64,000 nucleotides of DNA from Ignavibacteriales bacterium (lineage in GTDB: Bacteria; Bacteroidota; Ignavibacteria; Ignavibacteriales; Melioribacteraceae): positions 248,001 through 312,000 of the forward strand of contig JACKAB010000008.1 in the NCBI GenBank assembly GCA_020635285.1. The letters run 5' to 3'. This document shows, piece by piece, positions 10,821 to 19,719 of this stretch. The position numbers and the translations under genes are program-made. How positions within the stretch are numbered: the first letter of the stretch is position 1; each line of letters opens with the position of its first letter. Below the pieces are notes generated by a model that was given only the letters and a program-made list of their open reading frames with translations, made no database searches and was not told the origin of the DNA.

Positions 10821-11596
10821 TTTTTAATTATGCCTCTTGTACTTTTACCAAGAAATTCTAAAACCGCGTTTGCCAATTTATCATCTTTAAAATCTTCGCT
10901 AATTTTTTGTTTGGCTTGAGTAAGATTTAAATCTCCCGAGAATATTATTTGATAAATATTTTTCAACCTGTAAATATCATCATTTGTGAATCCTCGTCTT
11001 CGCAAGCCAATTGTATTAAGTCCTTCAAATTTGAGCGGGTCACCTGCTGTAAGAACAAATGGCGGAACATCAACAACTGCTCTGTAACCACCACCGATCA
11101 TTGCGTGCATTCCAACTTTACCAAATTGGTGAACCATTGAACCGCCGCCAATTATAACCCAGTCACCAATCTCAACGTGTCCACCTAGTTGAACGGAATT
11201 TGCCAAAATGCAATTATCACCAACCATACAATCATGAGCTACATGAGAATAAGCCATTAGCAAACAATTTTTTCCCACTTTAGATATCTTTGTTTCTTTT
11301 GTCCCGCGATGTAAAGTGGCAAATTCTCTAATTACAGTATCATCACCAACTTCAAAAATAGATTCTTCATTTGCAAATTTTAAATCTTGCGGATGATTTG
11401 AAATGGAGGCTCCTTGGTATATTTTTACTCGTTTACCTATTCTTGCCCCTTCGTAAATTCCAACATTAGGACCAATAATACAATCATCACCGATAATAAC
11501 ATTATCCTCAACAATAGTAAAGGGTCCAATAGTAGTGTTGTTTCCTATTTGGGCTTTATTGCTAATAATTGCAGATGGATGGATTAAAGTGTTCAT
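10817..11596 (-). CDS. lpxA: Acyl-ACP--UDP-N-acetylglucosamine O-acyltransferase
   Basis: First step of lipid A synthesis: moves a 3-hydroxyacyl chain from ACP to UDP-GlcNAc. The 259 residues show hexapeptide repeats (left-handed beta helix) from the N-terminus and the motif AYSHVAHDCMVG (about 115-126), whose second histidine (about 121) corresponds to the catalytic base. The C-terminal helical part (TNDDIYRLKNIYQIIF) is present. It abuts the lpxC-fabZ stop without a gap, in the order lpxD, lpxC-fabZ, lpxA common in Bacteroidota-type genomes. Confidence 0.96.
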   Translation of the reverse strand: MNTLIHPSAIISNKAQIGNNTTIGPFTIVEDNVIIGDDCIIGPNVGIYEGARIGKRVKIYQGASISNHPQDLKFANEESIFEVGDDTVIREFATLHRGTKETKISKVGKNCLLMAYSHVAHDCMVGDNCILANSVQLGGHVEIGDWVIIGGGSMVHQFGKVGMHAMIGGGYRAVVDVPPFVLTAGDPLKFEGLNTIGLRRRGFTNDDIYRLKNIYQIIFSGDLNLTQAKQKISEDFKDDKLANAVLEFLGKSTRGIIKK

Positions 11597-13006
11597 TTAT
11601 TTCTCTGTTTCAACTCTATCAACGATTGCAGCTTTTAATTCTGCTTCAGCTACTAAAACATTGCCAACAAAGGCTTTGCCTCTTATTACAACAAATCTAT
11701 TTCGCTGACTAATTAGTTCAGCTTCAAGAATTAATTCGTCACCAGGTACAACTTGTTTTCTAAATTTTGCTTTATCAATGCCCATAAACAAAACTAATTT
11801 TTCTTCGGGATCAGGGACAGAATTTAACATTAATATTCCGCCGGTTTGTGCCATTGCTTCAACTATTAAAACACCGGGCATTACTGGTCTGCCAGGAAAA
11901 TGCCCTTGAAAGAAAGGTTCATTAGAGGTTACAGATTTTACACCTATAACTTTTTTATCCATTTCTAAATGAATAATTTTATCAACTAACAAAAATGGAT
12001 ATCTATGTGGAAGAATTTTTTGAATTGCAATTGAATCAAAAACTACTCCTTCCTTTTTTACATGCTGATATTTTTTTTCAAGCTGCTTCTGTTGATAAAG
12101 TTTTCTAATTTTTTTAGCAAACTCAACATTTGCTTTATGACCCGGACGTGCGGCTAATATTTGGGCTTTTATTGGTACACCAATTAAGGCAAAGTCGCCA
12201 ATCATATCTAAAAGTTTATGTCTTACGGGTTCATTCTTAAATCTCAAACTATTTTCATTTAAGAAACCATTTTTACCAACTGAGATTTTTTTCTCAATTC
12301 CCAGCTTTTGAGATAGTTCTGTTAAATCCTCCTCGGAAACTGTTCTATCAACAATTACCACTGCATTGTCAATAGTTCCACCCTTTATTAATCCTTGCTC
12401 GGCAAGTGTTTCAACTTCGCTCAGAAAACAAAATGTTCTTGTAGGCGCAAACTCCGTTATAAATTCTTTTTCCAAATCGAATAAACCAGTGTGCTGGCTG
12501 CCTAAAGCTGGGTTATGATAATCGACCATTACTGTCATTCTAAATCCATCAAGAGGAAGAGCCACAATATCTACTTGCTCTTCTTCGTTATGAAATGTAA
12601 TTGTTTCATCAATTATTAAATAATTTTTTGGTTGAGTTTGCTTTACAATTCCGGCTTCCAATAATTTATCCACAAATGGTTTGGAGCTACCATCAGCAAT
12701 AGGCGGTTCAATTCCATCAATCTCAATTGTAATATTATCTATTCGCAAACCGGCAACAGCTGCTAGAACATGTTCAACTGTGTGAACTTTTATTTCACCG
12801 ATACCAAGAGTTGTTCCTCTAGAAATATCAACAACATATTCTGCAAGGGCTGGGATTTCAAATGGATCAGCTAAATCGGTTCTTACAAATTTAATTCCAT
12901 GATTATCCGGAGCAGGCTTAAAAGTCATTGTGCAAAATGTACCTGTATGAAGACCTTCTCCTGAAATTGATATTGATCGATTTATAGTGGTCTGTAGATC
13001 GAGCAT
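11597..13006 (-). CDS. lpxC-fabZ: Fused UDP-3-O-acyl-GlcNAc deacetylase and 3-hydroxyacyl-ACP dehydratase
   Basis: A two-enzyme fusion of 469 residues. LpxC (about 1-305) performs the committed deacetylation of lipid A synthesis. Its zinc ligands are visible as HTVEH (79) and RHKLLDMIGD (263 and 267). FabZ (about 320-469) dehydrates 3-hydroxyacyl-ACP. It shows ILPHRYPFLLVDK and the catalytic pair in GHFPGRPVMPGVLIVEAMAQ (His about 369, Glu about 383). The fusion is known from Bacteroidota and Chlorobi relatives, and joins two enzymes that compete for the same hydroxyacyl-ACP pool. Start ATG overlaps the lpxD stop by one base. Confidence 0.96.
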   Translation of the reverse strand: MLDLQTTINRSISISGEGLHTGTFCTMTFKPAPDNHGIKFVRTDLADPFEIPALAEYVVDISRGTTLGIGEIKVHTVEHVLAAVAGLRIDNITIEIDGIEPPIADGSSKPFVDKLLEAGIVKQTQPKNYLIIDETITFHNEEEQVDIVALPLDGFRMTVMVDYHNPALGSQHTGLFDLEKEFITEFAPTRTFCFLSEVETLAEQGLIKGGTIDNAVVIVDRTVSEEDLTELSQKLGIEKKISVGKNGFLNENSLRFKNEPVRHKLLDMIGDFALIGVPIKAQILAARPGHKANVEFAKKIRKLYQQKQLEKKYQHVKKEGVVFDSIAIQKILPHRYPFLLVDKIIHLEMDKKVIGVKSVTSNEPFFQGHFPGRPVMPGVLIVEAMAQTGGILMLNSVPDPEEKLVLFMGIDKAKFRKQVVPGDELILEAELISQRNRFVVIRGKAFVGNVLVAEAELKAAIVDRVETEK

Positions 13007-14061
13007 TAATTATTTTCCTTTTCTATTTGAGAATTCTTTTCTAGTAATAATATTTTTTCTTCTAATTTTTTAATTCTTTCTAAATAATTTGGAAGAGATC
13101 TAATATGACCTTCTAACTTCATTGTAGTTTTAATTTCTTTTGCCGGTGAGCCGAAATAAGTACCAGCTTTTGGCAGTGATTTAGAAATCCCACTTTGAGC
13201 GCCAACCAGAACATTATCACCAAGTTCAATGTGACCAACGCAGCCAACTTGTCCGCCTAATATACAATTCTCACCAATTTTAGCACTTCCTGAAATACCA
13301 ACTTGTGCAGACATTACAGTGTTTTTCCCAACTTTAACATTATGAGCAATTTGAATTAAGTTATCTAACTTTACACCCTTACCAATAACTGTTGAACCAA
13401 TTGCTGCTCTATCAATTGAAACATTTGAACCAATTTCAACATCATCTTCAATTATTACATTTCCTATTTGCGGAATTTTATGATAAACTCCATTTGAATC
13501 TGGTGAGAATCCAAAACCATCTGAACCAATAACCGAATTAGGATGAATAATTACATTGTTGCCAATTATTGAATTTTCTCTAATTGTTACATTTGGAAAA
13601 ATAAGAACGTTATTTCCAATTTTACAATTCTCTAGAATCACAGTATTGTGATATATTTTAGAATTGCTGCCAACTGACGAATTTGTACCGATAAAAACAT
13701 TTGCACCTACGGATGCCGAATTATCTAATTTAGCACTTCCATCTATTACTGCAGTTGGATTTATTCCTTTTAAATTAAACTCAGGCTTAAAATAATGGTT
13801 GATAATATTTTGAAAAGCAATATTCGGTTTATCAACAATAATATATGTTAAATGTGGATTTGTTTGTTCAATTTCATTACTAACTAAAATTGCTGTAGCT
13901 TTTGTTGTATTGAGGAAGTGATTATATTTTCCGATATATAAAAATGTTAAATCGCCAAGAACAGCATCTTGAATATTTGAGAGTTTAGAAATTTCTAAAT
14001 TAGCATCACCAATTATTTCTCCATTTACTAGTTCCGCAATTTCTGAGATTTTTATTTTCAT
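13006..14061 (-). CDS. lpxD: UDP-3-O-(3-hydroxyacyl)glucosamine N-acyltransferase
   Basis: Third step of lipid A synthesis, adding the N-linked 3-hydroxyacyl chain. The 351 residues have the N-terminal uridine-binding domain (about 1-100, with GDLTFLYIGKY), a long left-handed beta helix of hexapeptide repeats, and the catalytic motif LIQIAHNVKVG with its histidine near residue 240. A lysine/glutamate-rich coiled C-terminus (KKLEEKILLLEK) fits the usual trimer-forming helix. It heads the lpxD, lpxC-fabZ, lpxA run. The 220 nt upstream hold no gene and may carry a promoter. Confidence 0.95.
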   Translation of the reverse strand: MKIKISEIAELVNGEIIGDANLEISKLSNIQDAVLGDLTFLYIGKYNHFLNTTKATAILVSNEIEQTNPHLTYIIVDKPNIAFQNIINHYFKPEFNLKGINPTAVIDGSAKLDNSASVGANVFIGTNSSVGSNSKIYHNTVILENCKIGNNVLIFPNVTIRENSIIGNNVIIHPNSVIGSDGFGFSPDSNGVYHKIPQIGNVIIEDDVEIGSNVSIDRAAIGSTVIGKGVKLDNLIQIAHNVKVGKNTVMSAQVGISGSAKIGENCILGGQVGCVGHIELGDNVLVGAQSGISKSLPKAGTYFGSPAKEIKTTMKLEGHIRSLPNYLERIKKLEEKILLLEKNSQIEKENN

Positions 14062-14282
14062 TATAATTTTTGTTTATGAAAGTATCTATAAAATTAAGAT
14101 AGAATATTTAATAATAAGTAACGAAAAAAATAAGATGCCAAGCCAATGATTTACTTGAACAGAAAACTTGTGATGGCACCTTCTCGAATAATTCTAATTG
14201 CATTATAAACAAAAAATCCAAATTAGAAATGAGTATCTAAATCAGAATAAAAGATGACAAAATTTTAGCAATATCAAAAAGT

Positions 14283-14801
14283 TTACTGCAATTTGCTAAG
14301 GACAGCTGGAGTAATATCATATTCTTCTTTGGCGTATAAAAAAATCAAATCGCCGCTTCTATCAAATACAAAATCTAACTCTTTTTCAACTGCAACCTCT
14401 TCAATGGCAGTAAATACTTGATTCTGTATTGGCTTCATCAACTCTTCTTGTTTTTTAAAGAGCTCTCCATTTACACCAAATTTAGCTTGTCTGTATTGCT
14501 CAACTTTATCTTCAAGAGCAACCAGTTCTTTTTCAGTTTCCGCTTTTTTCTGATTTCCCATTATTAATTTTCTACGCTCATAATCATCATATTTATCTTT
14601 CCATTCCTTTTTAATTGCGTCCAATTCTTTTTGCCATACTTCAATTTGAGCGTCAATTTTTTTCTGGGCGTCTTGTGCATCGGGTAATTGTTTAATAACA
14701 GCATCAGAATCTACATACCCAATTTTTAATTGAGCAAAAATATTTGATGCTGAAAATAAAATAATCAATGAAAATAAATAATTTCGAAGTCTCATAACCA
14801 A
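14283..14801 (-). CDS. OmpH/Skp-family periplasmic chaperone, copy 1
   Basis: A 172-residue protein of the Skp (OmpH) family, which escorts unfolded outer-membrane proteins to the Bam machine. It has a signal peptide (about 1-23, ending IFAQ), then LKIGYVDSDAVIKQLPDAQ, the conserved family start. A charged coiled coil (about 45-125) and a short C-terminal sheet segment LDFVFDRSGDLIFLYAKEEYDIT follow. It lies downstream of a second ompH and bamA, the classic bamA-skp neighbourhood. The ATG is at 14801; a second in-frame ATG two codons later (14795) is also possible. Confidence 0.88.
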   Translation of the reverse strand: MVMRLRNYLFSLIILFSASNIFAQLKIGYVDSDAVIKQLPDAQDAQKKIDAQIEVWQKELDAIKKEWKDKYDDYERRKLIMGNQKKAETEKELVALEDKVEQYRQAKFGVNGELFKKQEELMKPIQNQVFTAIEEVAVEKELDFVFDRSGDLIFLYAKEEYDITPAVLSKLQ

Positions 14802-14899
14802 TCTCTCCTAAAATGATTCTTTAAAATAACATAGAGGTTTGAAACTTGCTAATTTTATTTGCGCAATTCTCAAACCTCTATTAATTTTTATTAAAAGTT

Positions 14900-15422
14900 T
14901 TAGCCTCTTTTTAGTCTATCTAAAACTGCATTTGTTAAATCAAATTGTGGATCTGCAAACAGTAAAATAACATCTCCGGTTTTATCAAAGACAAATGTCA
15001 TTCCTTCTTTTTCTCTAACTTTATCAATTGCATCAAGAATTTTAGCTTTAATTGGTCTTAATAATTCATCTTGTTTTAAGAAAAGTTCGCCATTAGGCTG
15101 TGCAAATTTTTGTTGTCTAAATTGCTGAATATCTTGTTCCTTTTTAACTAACTCTTGTTGAATTTCTCTTTGTTTGTCAGGAGTCATATTAGTAAATTGT
15201 TTCTGAGCGTCGGTATAAGCTGTCTGCAATTCTGTTGTCATTGTTTCAATACTTTTTGTCCATTCAGAAGTTAATGCATCTAAATCGGCTTGAGCTTTTA
15301 TAGCCGGTGGATATTGTTGAAGGATAACTTCAGAATTAACCCATCCAATTTTTGAGTTGTTTGTGCAAATAACGAAACTGTTACAAGAAAAGAAATCAGT
15401 AAGAAAAAAATGTTGTTCTCAA
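14900..15422 (-). pseudogene. OmpH/Skp-family chaperone, copy 2, frameshifted after the signal peptide
   Basis: A paralogue of the neighbouring chaperone. A likely TTG start at 15422 gives a signal peptide ending LFAQTTQK, after which the frame is lost. Adding one A to the A5 run (T5 on the plus strand, 15349-15353) restores KIGWVNSEVILQQYP, the conserved Skp start. The frame then continues uninterrupted through a coiled coil to the C-terminal MTFVFDKTGDVILLFADPQFDLT. As it stands only an internal start (ATG 15241) could be translated, without signal peptide. It lies immediately after bamA. It may be real loss of a redundant copy or a homopolymer error. Confidence 0.75.
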
Positions 15423-15454
15423 TTTAACCTCGTGTTTGTTTTATTTATTTTTAA

Positions 15455-18034
15455 TTAAAAGCCTTTTCCAAATTGGAAATGAAATTCCCATTGTGGATCA
15501 TTGCCGTCGACAGCTTTTCTGTCAAAACCATAACCATAATCAAATCCTATTAGTCCAATAGGATTTATTAAAATTCTTGCTCCAACACCTGCAGATTTTC
15601 TTAAATCAAATAAATCTGCGGTTGGGAGATTTTCAAAAGTATTGCCCGCTTCTGCAAATACCAAAAAGTAAATTGGCATCGGTTCTAATGTTAATGCAGC
15701 TCTTATTTCGGCAGTGTATTTTACTTTAACTCTACCGCCAATCGTCACACCTAATTTTTCCGGCCCAACAGATCTATCTGCATAACCTCTAAGAGGAGTA
15801 GTTGCAATTACTAATCCGTTACCGCCCATATAGAAAAATTCAAACGGCTGAATTTGAGTCCCTTTAACTAATTCATGTATATAACCTAAATCTACACTTG
15901 AATAAAATGTTAAACGGTTAGAATTAAATAATCTTCTATACCAATCAGCCTTAAATTCCATTTTGTAATAATCAACATCACCTGGTAAAAAAGGACCACC
16001 AGATAATTCTCCGGTTAATAAAAATTTTGAACCTGTAGAAGGGAAGATCGGATTATCAATATCATTTCGGCTAATGGTTAAACCACCAGTGAACTGACGG
16101 GAAATACCTTCAGCATAATAGCTTCTTCCATCAATTACATCATTGTATTGAAACCTTAAAAGTCCTTGTAAATAAAATCTATCATCAGGCCAAGTTAATC
16201 TTCTTCCGGCACGCAAAGTAATACCCGTCTGTGATAAATAATAAATATATTGTTGTCTTGTGTCAAATATATCAAATCCGAGAGAAGTTGGTGTATCTAA
16301 AAACCATGGTTCAGTAAATCCTAAACTAAAGGTTCTGTAAAAATTTCCGACTCCAAATTGCCAGTTAAAGTTTACAATTTGTCCGCCACCTAATTGAAAT
16401 GGCTCTGAAATTGAAAAATTACTAAGTGTAACCCCAATAGCTCCGCTAAATCCATACGAACCGCTATAACCAACAGAAGCGTTTATAAAATCGCTTGATT
16501 TTTCTTCAACATTATAGATTAAATTTACAATGCTATCGTTAGCGGGTCTGTAATCAACACCTTTTTGGTAGAGTTTTTCGACGTTAAAATACTGAATATT
16601 TGCAAGTTGTTGAATACTTCTAAATATATTGCTTCTTCTAAAATAATCGCCAGGAATTGTGTAAAGTTCTCTTCTAATAACTTTATCTTTTGTTCGGTCG
16701 TTACCTTGGATTTCAACCTTACCAATTCTAAACTGACTATTCTCAATAACTTTTATAGAAACATCCATGGAATCTTTTCCGACTTTCTGCTCAGTAGCAT
16801 CTTGCCGGTAAGTTAGGTATCCATTATCTAAGTATAAAGATGAAACATCATTCTGAGCTTGGTTGCCATAAAGATTTTGAGTGAATAATTCGTAATTATA
16901 AATATCACCTTTTCTGAATCCTAAACGCTCTGTCAAAGCTTCATCAGGATAAACAGTATTGCCTTCCCACGTTATATTTCTAATTTTGTATTGAGGGCCT
17001 TCGAAAACATTTAGAGTTATATCCATAAATTTTTTATCGTCACTAAGAGTAATAGAGTCAGATAAAACTTCAAAATCTCTATAGCCATTTTTTTGATAAA
17101 AGGTTTTTAATAAGTCTTTATCTTTTTCGTAATCTTCTTTTTTATAATTAGCTGATTTCCAAAATCTCCACCAAGTGTCCTGGACAGTTTCATCAAGTTC
17201 AGATCTCAAATCATCGTCTTCAAATGCATTGTTTCCTTCAAAAGAAATGCTCTTTACTATAACTTCATCACCTTCTTCAATATCTAGAACTAATAATAAT
17301 CTGTCTTTGATTCTATTAATAATATTAGATTTTCTTTCAGGATCATATTCATAAGTAGTTGTCTCTTCATCATCAGGGTTATTATTATCAACCCAAGTAA
17401 CGGTTATTTCATCATCGGAAGTATCTGCTTTAACAAAAGAAAATTTTAAAGGAGTGATTTGGGCATTGAGATAACCATCATCAATATAAAGATCTTTAAC
17501 TTCGGTGGTAATTCTTTTTATTTCTTGAGATTTTAAGGTTTGGCCGCTAACAAAAGAAATTTTCTTTAGAATGTCGTCTTCATCAAGTTCATCGTTGCCG
17601 CGGACTATAGCTTTTTCCATTCTTTGAAATTCTTTAACTTTTATTAAAAGGAAAATGCCGTTATCAATTTTCTTATCAACTAAAATTTGAATATCTTCAA
17701 AAATTCCCAAACCCCACAATCTTTTGATTGCATTATTGGTTGCATCGCCTGGAATTTCTAATTCACCGCCTTCTTTCAATCCACTGTTTGCTATTATAGT
17801 GTTGGCATCGGCAGTTTTATTTCCTTCAACAGTAATTCCTAAAATTTTATAGTTAGCTCTATTAACTTGTGCAAATTGATTAGAGCTTAAAACTAATAAT
17901 GAAATAAATAGAAACTTAAACAGGTTGCTTGGTATGTTTTTTTCCAGTCTGAATTTTTTTGCGGGTATCAGAAACCTGTTCACTGATGAGTCCAAATCTT
18001 CTCTCTCTATGTTGATAGTCTTCAATTGCTTCAA
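15455..18034 (-). CDS. bamA: Outer-membrane protein assembly factor BamA
   Basis: Omp85-family core of the Bam complex, which inserts beta-barrel proteins into the outer membrane. After a signal-like segment (LFKFLFISLLVLSSNQFA, about 38-55) come several POTRA domains (about 60-460), then a 16-strand surface-antigen barrel (about 490-859) ending in aromatic FHFQFGKGF. The start is uncertain. The ATG at 18034 lies about 119 nt inside uppS in another frame and would put 37 odd residues before the signal peptide. The true start may be a non-ATG codon close to the uppS stop, such as CTG at 17923. Loop residues are rich in acidic insertions in POTRA 2 (about 220-240). Confidence 0.93.
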   Translation of the reverse strand: MKQLKTINIEREDLDSSVNRFLIPAKKFRLEKNIPSNLFKFLFISLLVLSSNQFAQVNRANYKILGITVEGNKTADANTIIANSGLKEGGELEIPGDATNNAIKRLWGLGIFEDIQILVDKKIDNGIFLLIKVKEFQRMEKAIVRGNDELDEDDILKKISFVSGQTLKSQEIKRITTEVKDLYIDDGYLNAQITPLKFSFVKADTSDDEITVTWVDNNNPDDEETTTYEYDPERKSNIINRIKDRLLLVLDIEEGDEVIVKSISFEGNNAFEDDDLRSELDETVQDTWWRFWKSANYKKEDYEKDKDLLKTFYQKNGYRDFEVLSDSITLSDDKKFMDITLNVFEGPQYKIRNITWEGNTVYPDEALTERLGFRKGDIYNYELFTQNLYGNQAQNDVSSLYLDNGYLTYRQDATEQKVGKDSMDVSIKVIENSQFRIGKVEIQGNDRTKDKVIRRELYTIPGDYFRRSNIFRSIQQLANIQYFNVEKLYQKGVDYRPANDSIVNLIYNVEEKSSDFINASVGYSGSYGFSGAIGVTLSNFSISEPFQLGGGQIVNFNWQFGVGNFYRTFSLGFTEPWFLDTPTSLGFDIFDTRQQYIYYLSQTGITLRAGRRLTWPDDRFYLQGLLRFQYNDVIDGRSYYAEGISRQFTGGLTISRNDIDNPIFPSTGSKFLLTGELSGGPFLPGDVDYYKMEFKADWYRRLFNSNRLTFYSSVDLGYIHELVKGTQIQPFEFFYMGGNGLVIATTPLRGYADRSVGPEKLGVTIGGRVKVKYTAEIRAALTLEPMPIYFLVFAEAGNTFENLPTADLFDLRKSAGVGARILINPIGLIGFDYGYGFDRKAVDGNDPQWEFHFQFGKGF

Positions 18035-18737
18035 TTAAATTATTACAGTTAAAATCTGGCCATAAAACATTTGAAACATAAAGTTCTGAATATGCAATTT
18101 GCCAAATTAAAAAATTACTTATTCTGTGTTCACCGCCGCTTCTAATCATTAAATCAGGATCAGGCATTTCAGCGGTTGTTAAATTTTGTCCAATTACTTT
18201 TTCGTCAATATCTTCAATTTTTGTTTTGCCTTCAACGCAACTTTTTGCAATCTTTTTTACAGCTTCTATTAATTCCCAACGTCCACTGTAACTTAATGCT
18301 AAATTCAAGACCAGTTTATCATTATTTTTGGTTTTAAATTTTGCGTGTTCTAGTTCTTGCTGAACAATTTTTGGTAGACTTCTTGAATCACCAATAGTTG
18401 TTATTTTTACTTTATTTGCATTAAGTTCGTTTGTTTCGTTCTTAAGACTTCTAACCATTAACCGCATTAATACGGTAATCTCTTTTTGTGGCCTATTCCA
18501 ATTTTCAGTTGAAAAGGTGTAAAGAGTCAAATATTTTACTCCAAGATTAGTGCACGCTTGCACCATTGTTCTTACAGTTTCAACACCTCTTTTATGACCA
18601 GCAGCCCTTGGCAAACTTTTCTGTTTAGCCCATCTTCCATTGCCATCCATAATAATGGCAATATGTTCGGGAATGTTTCCATTCTTCTTAACTTCTTCAA
18701 TTTGGGCTAAGTCTTTGGAACTTAATGTTTTTGCCAA
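17916..18737 (-). CDS. uppS: Undecaprenyl diphosphate synthase (isoprenyl transferase)
   Basis: Cis-prenyltransferase making the C55 lipid carrier for peptidoglycan and O-antigen. The 273 residues show IAIIMDGNGRWAKQK with the magnesium aspartate, RAAGHKRGVETVR, TLYTFSTENWNRP and the C-terminal MIRSGGEHRISNFLIWQIAYSE. The C-terminus after FGLISEQ is longer than usual by about 20 polar residues. The start is TTG at 18737, preceded by GAGAG. A sigma70-like promoter sits just upstream. The gene leads the uppS, bamA, ompH series, a conserved envelope arrangement. Confidence 0.95.
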   Translation of the reverse strand: MAKTLSSKDLAQIEEVKKNGNIPEHIAIIMDGNGRWAKQKSLPRAAGHKRGVETVRTMVQACTNLGVKYLTLYTFSTENWNRPQKEITVLMRLMVRSLKNETNELNANKVKITTIGDSRSLPKIVQQELEHAKFKTKNNDKLVLNLALSYSGRWELIEAVKKIAKSCVEGKTKIEDIDEKVIGQNLTTAEMPDPDLMIRSGGEHRISNFLIWQIAYSELYVSNVLWPDFNCNNLIEAIEDYQHRERRFGLISEQVSDTRKKIQTGKKHTKQPV

Positions 18738-19057
18738 CAGAAACTCTCAACTAAATTTTAAATCAGATTTTTAAAATAACCGAGTAAAATCTAAATGTCA
18801 AGGTTCTTTAAGAGCTATCTATTATAATACATAAATGAATTGTACAACAAGAAAAAAAATAAGTTCTCAAAAAAAATGGTTTTTAAGGGTAATAATTTAG
18901 TAGTAAAGTAAGATTAACACTTTTTGATATGAAATATTAAAAGTAAAGTGAGGCAAAATTAAAGGAATTAAAAAAATACAAATAACAATTAGTTGTTAAA
19001 TAATGGAGAAAACTTAAGAAGTTGGCAAATAATAATAACTAAAATATGGTAAGTCAT
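18738..19057. other. AT-rich intergenic region between uppS and the lexA operon end
   Basis: About 320 nt without an open frame of note on either strand. Apart from the uppS promoter at its left edge I see no tRNA, repeat or clear terminator hairpin. The sequence is mostly A/T with short homopolymers. Confidence 0.6.
18773..18801 (-). promoter_or_regulatory. Candidate sigma70-like promoter for uppS-bamA
   Basis: On the minus strand TTGACA (18801-18796) is followed after exactly 17 nt by TATTTT (18778-18773). This places the start of transcription about 30 nt before the uppS TTG codon. The -35 is perfect and the -10 has two deviations from TATAAT. Sequence evidence only. Confidence 0.45.
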
Positions 19058-19462
19058 TTAAGATAAATTACTATTAACAGATTTTTCATTACCAATTGCA
19101 ACAACCTTAATATTTTTTTGAGCTTCTGAACTAAGGTTTTTCAGACAAATTTTTACTTTATTAAAAAGTTCCTTAGGAACTCCCAAAAATAATGTAACTC
19201 TACTATTTGAATATTTAGTATGACGAGTTGCTAGAAAGTCTAGCTTAGAGTAAATTTTAGGATCGTTCAACTCTTCTTCAGTTAAGGTTAAACCAATTGC
19301 ATATTTCTTTTTAAGTTTACCAATTGCATCTACCTCATAATTACCTAACTTATTTGGTTCGGGCAAATATTTACCATACTTTCTACTTAAAGTTAAATAA
19401 CCATTTCGCCAAAAATGACTTACCAAGTCATCCACTTTTCTTTGGGGCATACTTTCTTTCAT
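19058..19462 (-). CDS. Uncharacterised protein in lexA operon, possibly a degenerate nuclease fold
   Basis: A 134-residue protein I do not recognise with confidence. An N-terminal helix (KVDDLVSHFWRNGYLTLSRKY) is followed by NYEVDAIGKLKKKYAIGL, which resembles the beta-hairpin of PD-(D/E)xK endonucleases, where Asp sits in the first strand. The ExK of the second strand is replaced, so catalysis would be lost or altered. The second half (RVTLFLGVPKELFNKVKICL and NIKVVAIG) looks like alternating strands and helices. It starts 9 nt after the stop of the mini-WYL gene, which follows lexA by 8 nt, so it should be SOS-controlled. A DNA-damage role is inference from position only. Confidence 0.5.
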   Translation of the reverse strand: MKESMPQRKVDDLVSHFWRNGYLTLSRKYGKYLPEPNKLGNYEVDAIGKLKKKYAIGLTLTEEELNDPKIYSKLDFLATRHTKYSNSRVTLFLGVPKELFNKVKICLKNLSSEAQKNIKVVAIGNEKSVNSNLS

Positions 19463-19471
19463 GGCTCAATC

Positions 19472-19711
19472 CTAATTTAATATTGGTATAATTGGTGAAA
19501 ACCGTGAATTAGACAAAACTTTTATATTGAAAATTTTATTGAACTCAAACATTTTGATTTCGTGAGTTGAGTTCACTCTTCCGTATATAACTTTATTTCC
19601 TTTTCTATTTACTGTCAAATAATAAGGTTCTAATTCTATTTGGTTTAACTGATATAAAAATTTTAATTTTTTTCTATCACTTATTGCTGAATTAAAAATT
19701 TCTGATTTCAT
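19472..19711 (-). CDS. Small WYL-domain-like protein in lexA operon
   Basis: A 79-residue protein whose pattern fits a single WYL domain. It has a first helix IFNSAISDRKKLKFLYQL, then ELEPYYLTVNRKGNKVIYGRV, then a strand-plus-helix FEFNKIFNIKVL. WYL domains bind nucleic acids or nucleotides and usually sit behind a helix-turn-helix in transcription regulators of DNA-damage and CRISPR genes. Here there is no DNA-binding domain at all. Being 8 nt downstream of lexA suggests joint induction. It could act with LexA or with the following protein. Family assignment is by pattern, not by a search. Confidence 0.5.
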   Translation of the reverse strand: MKSEIFNSAISDRKKLKFLYQLNQIELEPYYLTVNRKGNKVIYGRVNSTHEIKMFEFNKIFNIKVLSNSRFSPIIPILN

Positions 19712-19719
19712 GTTTCCCT

